From the NCBI GenBank assembly GCA_947628615.1, contig CANRAO010000005.1:19497-83496 (forward strand): 64,000 nt of DNA. Direction: 5' to 3'. Of the stretch, positions 61,690-64,000 are shown piece after piece. Origin of the DNA: an uncultured Clostridia bacterium. Its GTDB lineage: Bacteria > Bacillota > Clostridia > Oscillospirales > Ruminococcaceae. The position numbers and the translations under genes are program-made. Under the pieces are notes generated by a model. That model was not told where the DNA came from, made no database searches, and was given only the letters and a program-made list of their open reading frames with translations. Numbering within the stretch: position 1 is the stretch's first letter; each line of letters starts with the position of its first letter.

Positions 61690-62730
61690 TTACAATGTAG
61701 TCTGACCGTCTTTAAGCAACCCAAGATGCTTATATGCAAGTTCGGTTGCACATCGTCCTCTGGGAGTTCTTGCAATAAATCCAAGCTGCATCAAATAAGG
61801 CTCGCAGACGTCCTCAATAGTAACAGCTTCTTCGCCTATAGCTGACGCTAAAGTCTCAAGCCCTACAGGACCTCCGTTATAGCCTTTTATCATCATAGTA
61901 AGCAGACGGCGGTCAAGTCCGTCCAATCCTAAGTCGTCAACTTCCATTCTGTCAAGAGCGATCTTTACTATTTCCTTTGTAACCTTTCCGTTGCCCATTA
62001 CGTCAGCATAATCACGAACACGCTTTAAAAATCTGTTCGCAATTCTAGGCGTTCCCCTTGAACGGCTCGCAAGCTCATAAGCGCCTTCCTTGTCGCAGGC
62101 AACTCCCAAAATAACAGACGAACGCATTATAATATCACAAAGCTCCTCCTTAGAATACAGCTCTAGTCTCTGTATAACTCCAAACCTGTCACGAAGCGGC
62201 GATGTAAGCTGTCCTGCCCTTGTCGTTGCACCAACAAGCGTGAACTTATTCAAATCAAGTCTGATACTTCTTGCACTCGGTCCTTTGCCGATAATTATAT
62301 CAAGGGCAAAATCCTCAAGTGCAGGATATAAGACCTCCTCAATTGCTCTGGACAGACGATGTATCTCATCTATAAACAAAACGTCTCCTTCCTGGAGATT
62401 TGTCAAAAGCGCTGCCAAATCACCCGGCTTTTCAATAGCAGGACCTGAGGTAACTCTGAAATTCACTCCCATTTCGTGCGCTATTATCCCCGAAAGAGTC
62501 GTCTTTCCCAGTCCCGGAGGTCCGTATAAAAGTACATGGTCGAGAGTATCTCCGCGCTTTTTTGCAGCCTCAATATATATCTTTAAATTCTCTTTGACCA
62601 TTTCTTGACCGATATATTCGTCAAGCGTCTTAGGTCTTAAATTCAAATCGACATCATCAGTAGTATCTGCCTTAATGACCTCCGGCGCAACTATTCTGTT
62701 TTCAAGGTCAAAATCATTTGTTTCTATCAT
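61690..62730 (-). CDS. ruvB: Holliday junction branch-migration ATPase RuvB
   Basis: Motor of the RuvAB complex. The 346 residues have the N-terminal [21 protein letters not shown], Walker [17 protein letters not shown], Walker [54 protein letters not shown] (sensor 2), and a winged-helix C-terminus with [35 protein letters not shown] precedes the ATG. ruvA is not in the window. It is inserted between ecfA2 (30 bases upstream) and ecfT (58 bases downstream). Confidence 0.98.
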   Translation of the reverse strand: MIETNDFDLENRIVAPEVIKADTTDDVDLNLRPKTLDEYIGQEMVKENLKIYIEAAKKRGDTLDHVLLYGPPGLGKTTLSGIIAHEMGVNFRVTSGPAIEKPGDLAALLTNLQEGDVLFIDEIHRLSRAIEEVLYPALEDFALDIIIGKGPSARSIRLDLNKFTLVGATTRAGQLTSPLRDRFGVIQRLELYSKEELCDIIMRSSVILGVACDKEGAYELASRSRGTPRIANRFLKRVRDYADVMGNGKVTKEIVKIALDRMEVDDLGLDGLDRRLLTMMIKGYNGGPVGLETLASAIGEEAVTIEDVCEPYLMQLGFIARTPRGRCATELAYKHLGLLKDGQTTL

Positions 62731-62760
62731 AGCTATTCCTTTCTTTTATATGAAAGCTGT

Positions 62761-63630
62761 TTACACCTGCTTGTTAAGCATCTTCATTATCAGTTTTTTG
62801 CCGTATTCAACCGTATAAACATCATCATTAATAGGTATTCCCATTGCCTTTAAGCGATTGAAAACCCTTGTCACCTGCGGAACAGACAACCCCATATCTT
62901 CAAGCTCGTCCGCTCTTTTGAAAACATTAACAGGAGCGTCATAGCAAAACAGCTTTGAATTGTTCATAACAAGTATCTTTGTCGCATTTTTTGCAACGTC
63001 TTCCATTGAGTGAGATACAAGCATTACCGTGTTTTTCTTTTCCTCGTGATACTCCTTTATCTGACCTAATATCCTGTCTCTGCCCTTTGGGTCAAGCCCT
63101 GCGGTAGGCTCGTCAAGAATAAGAACCTTAGGCTCCATCGCCATAACTCCTGCAATAGCGGCTCTGCGCTTTTGACCGCCTGAAAGCTCAAACGGCGACT
63201 TTTCTAAAATACTCTCGTCAAGCCCTACTAGCCTTGCGGTTTCCTTTATTCGTCTGTCGATCTCATCGTCATCAAGACCCATATTCTTAGGTCCGAATGA
63301 TATATCCTTATAAACTGTTTCCTCAAAGAGTTGGTATTCAGGGTACTGAAAAACTAAGCCTACCTTAAATCTCATTTCTCTCAGCTTTTTCTTATCGTCC
63401 CAAAGCAACTCCTCGTTATCTATAAAAACTCTTCCGCTAGTCGCCTTGAGCAGACCGTTAAAATGCTGTATCAAAGTCGATTTTCCGCTTCCTGTATGCC
63501 CGATAACTCCGACAAATTCGCCTTCGTCTATATCTATACTCACATTGTCTACGGCGGTATGCTCAAACGGAGTTTTCTCACCGTAAACGTATGTTAAATT
63601 CTCAGTTTTTATAATTGATATTTTAATCAC
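62761..63630 (-). CDS. ecfA2: Energy-coupling factor transporter ATPase EcfA2
   Basis: One of two ATPases of the ECF module. The 289 residues include LTYVYGEKTPFEHTAVDNVS at the start (the EcfA2-typical long loop), Walker A GHTGSGKST, Q-loop VGLVFQYPEYQLFE, signature ELSGGQKRRAAIAG, Walker B VLILDEPTAGLD, and the C-terminal EcfA extension with VPQVTRVFNRL. The start is a GTG at 63630 with only a weak AGGA before it. ecfA1 lies upstream on the same strand, separated by a 214-base hairpin-rich gap. Confidence 0.95.
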   Translation of the reverse strand: MIKISIIKTENLTYVYGEKTPFEHTAVDNVSIDIDEGEFVGVIGHTGSGKSTLIQHFNGLLKATSGRVFIDNEELLWDDKKKLREMRFKVGLVFQYPEYQLFEETVYKDISFGPKNMGLDDDEIDRRIKETARLVGLDESILEKSPFELSGGQKRRAAIAGVMAMEPKVLILDEPTAGLDPKGRDRILGQIKEYHEEKKNTVMLVSHSMEDVAKNATKILVMNNSKLFCYDAPVNVFKRADELEDMGLSVPQVTRVFNRLKAMGIPINDDVYTVEYGKKLIMKMLNKQV

Positions 63631-63844
63631 CGATCCTGTATACTAATTAATTTGTATGATTTTTTATGGGAAGCCCTCTCTTGCAGGGCTTCCCCTCTTT
63701 AAAAACAGTCCGCCGGACTGTTTTTAAATTCACCCCTTTCGGAGCGTACTGCGTAAGGGGTATTTCGCTGACGGCTCGTCAGCGAAAGGGCTCCGCCCTT
63801 GACCCGCAAGCCTTTTGAAAAAGGCTTGACCGAAAACTTTTAAA
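63631..63844. repeat. cluster of six inverted repeats between ecfA1 and ecfA2
   Basis: In order: GGGAAGCCCT/AGGGCTTCCC (63668-63694); TAAAAACAGTCCG/CGGACTGTTTTTA (63700-63726); ACCCCTT/AAGGGGT (about 63732-63761); TTTCGCTGACG/CGTCAGCGAAA (63763-63787); AAGGGC/GCCCTT (63786-63800); CAAGCCTTTT/AAAAGGCTTG (63807-63828). No gene is visible. The GC-rich, hairpin-dense composition contrasts with the AT-rich flanks and suggests an inserted REP- or MITE-like array. Confidence 0.8.
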
Positions 63845-64000
63845 TTAATTAAAAAGTGCTCTAATTGCCTCAACACATTCGTCCTCTGTAATTATCTCCG
63901 AATCAAGGCTTATACCCTCATCGATAAGCATATGCGTAAGCTCGGTTACCTGAGGAACATCAAGACCTATATTCTTAAGCTCCTCGACTCTTGAAAACAC
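63845..64000 (-). CDS. ecfA1: Energy-coupling factor ATPase EcfA1, C-terminal end (cut by window)
   Basis: On the minus strand an open frame runs from the window edge to a TAA at 63845. Its 51 codons translate to VFSRVEELKNIGLDVPQVTE, followed by LTHMLIDEGISLDSEIITED and ECVEAIRALFN. This is the C-terminal extension of an EcfA-type ATPase (compare ADELEDMGLSVPQVTRV in EcfA2). The nucleotide-binding part lies outside the window. With ecfA2 downstream, this is best read as ecfA1. Confidence 0.88.
   Translation of the reverse strand: MFSRVEELKNIGLDVPQVTELTHMLIDEGISLDSEIITEDECVEAIRALFN

Noticed and set aside
62090..62608. Long open frame antisense to ruvB (172 codons); similar frames lie antisense to alaS (19608-20081, 21206-21721) and opposite the NfeD-like gene (11286-11756)
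   Set aside because: They are mirror frames of well-recognised genes, lack ribosome sites and resemble no protein family.

Overview
The window looks like a chromosomal segment of a low-GC, spore-forming Clostridia-class Firmicute, most likely of the Ruminococcaceae/Oscillospirales. The grounds are spmA/spmB and a SpoVB-like flippase, an AbrB-type regulator, T-box leaders, RNase M5, CdaA/CdaR, a split ECF transporter, class A RNase P RNA and AT-rich consensus sigma-A promoters with 17-base spacers. No taxonomic search could be run.

Layout. 1-4.4 kb: dnaG (its 5' end just outside the window), rpoD, a membrane-anchored degenerate GH25 protein and abrB. 4.6-9.4 kb: spmA, spmB, a SpoVB-like flippase, mazG, hup and rqcP. 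9.4-13.7 kb: a large lipoprotein, an NfeD/SPFH pair and a cell-wall amidase. 13.8-22.6 kb (minus strand): pyrB with a PyrI-like zinc tail, RNase M5, holA, comEC, a HIT protein, alaS with an alanine T-box, and a small membrane protein. 22.7-35.2 kb (minus strand): an island of nine FtsX/MacB-type permeases, one ATPase and one small secreted protein. 35.4-40.3 kb: a MIF-family tautomerase, hpt and a purine permease, a C_GCAxxG_C_C protein, a short-chain dehydrogenase and a wall-anchored-looking surface protein. 40.7-44.8 kb: rnpB, then an isoleucine-type T-box controlling ilvB and cimA. 45-53 kb (minus strand): comM, a FAD dehydrogenase, cdaA-cdaR, a cysteine desulfurase with a Se/S-carrier-like partner, and an esterase. 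53.4-64 kb: pheA, an isolated holin-like pair, clpE, cvpA, a DUF5711-like protein, truA, ecfT, ruvB, ecfA2 and the last 51 codons of ecfA1.

Most of the window is housekeeping. The least ordinary part is the permease island. Permeases come as B-A pairs (B gene first); I number the modules in transcription order from 35.2 kb downward: I (B-I, A-I), II (B-II, A-II), III (B-III alone), IV (B-IV, A-IV), V (B-V, A-V, ATPase). Modules I and V are sister copies, B-II and B-III are sister copies, and IV is more distant. Sisters share nearly identical membrane/coupling ends but have diverged ectodomains, which suggests recurrent duplication and gene conversion. A secreted protein of about 115 mature residues, under a perfect consensus promoter, sits where the A partner of B-III would be expected.

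Other points of interest are the PyrI-type zinc tail on PyrB, a GH25 protein and a ComEC that have each lost catalytic or metal-binding motifs, a MIF homologue, a dispersed hairpin repeat that follows gene ends, and an ECF operon interrupted by ruvB and by a cluster of six inverted repeats.
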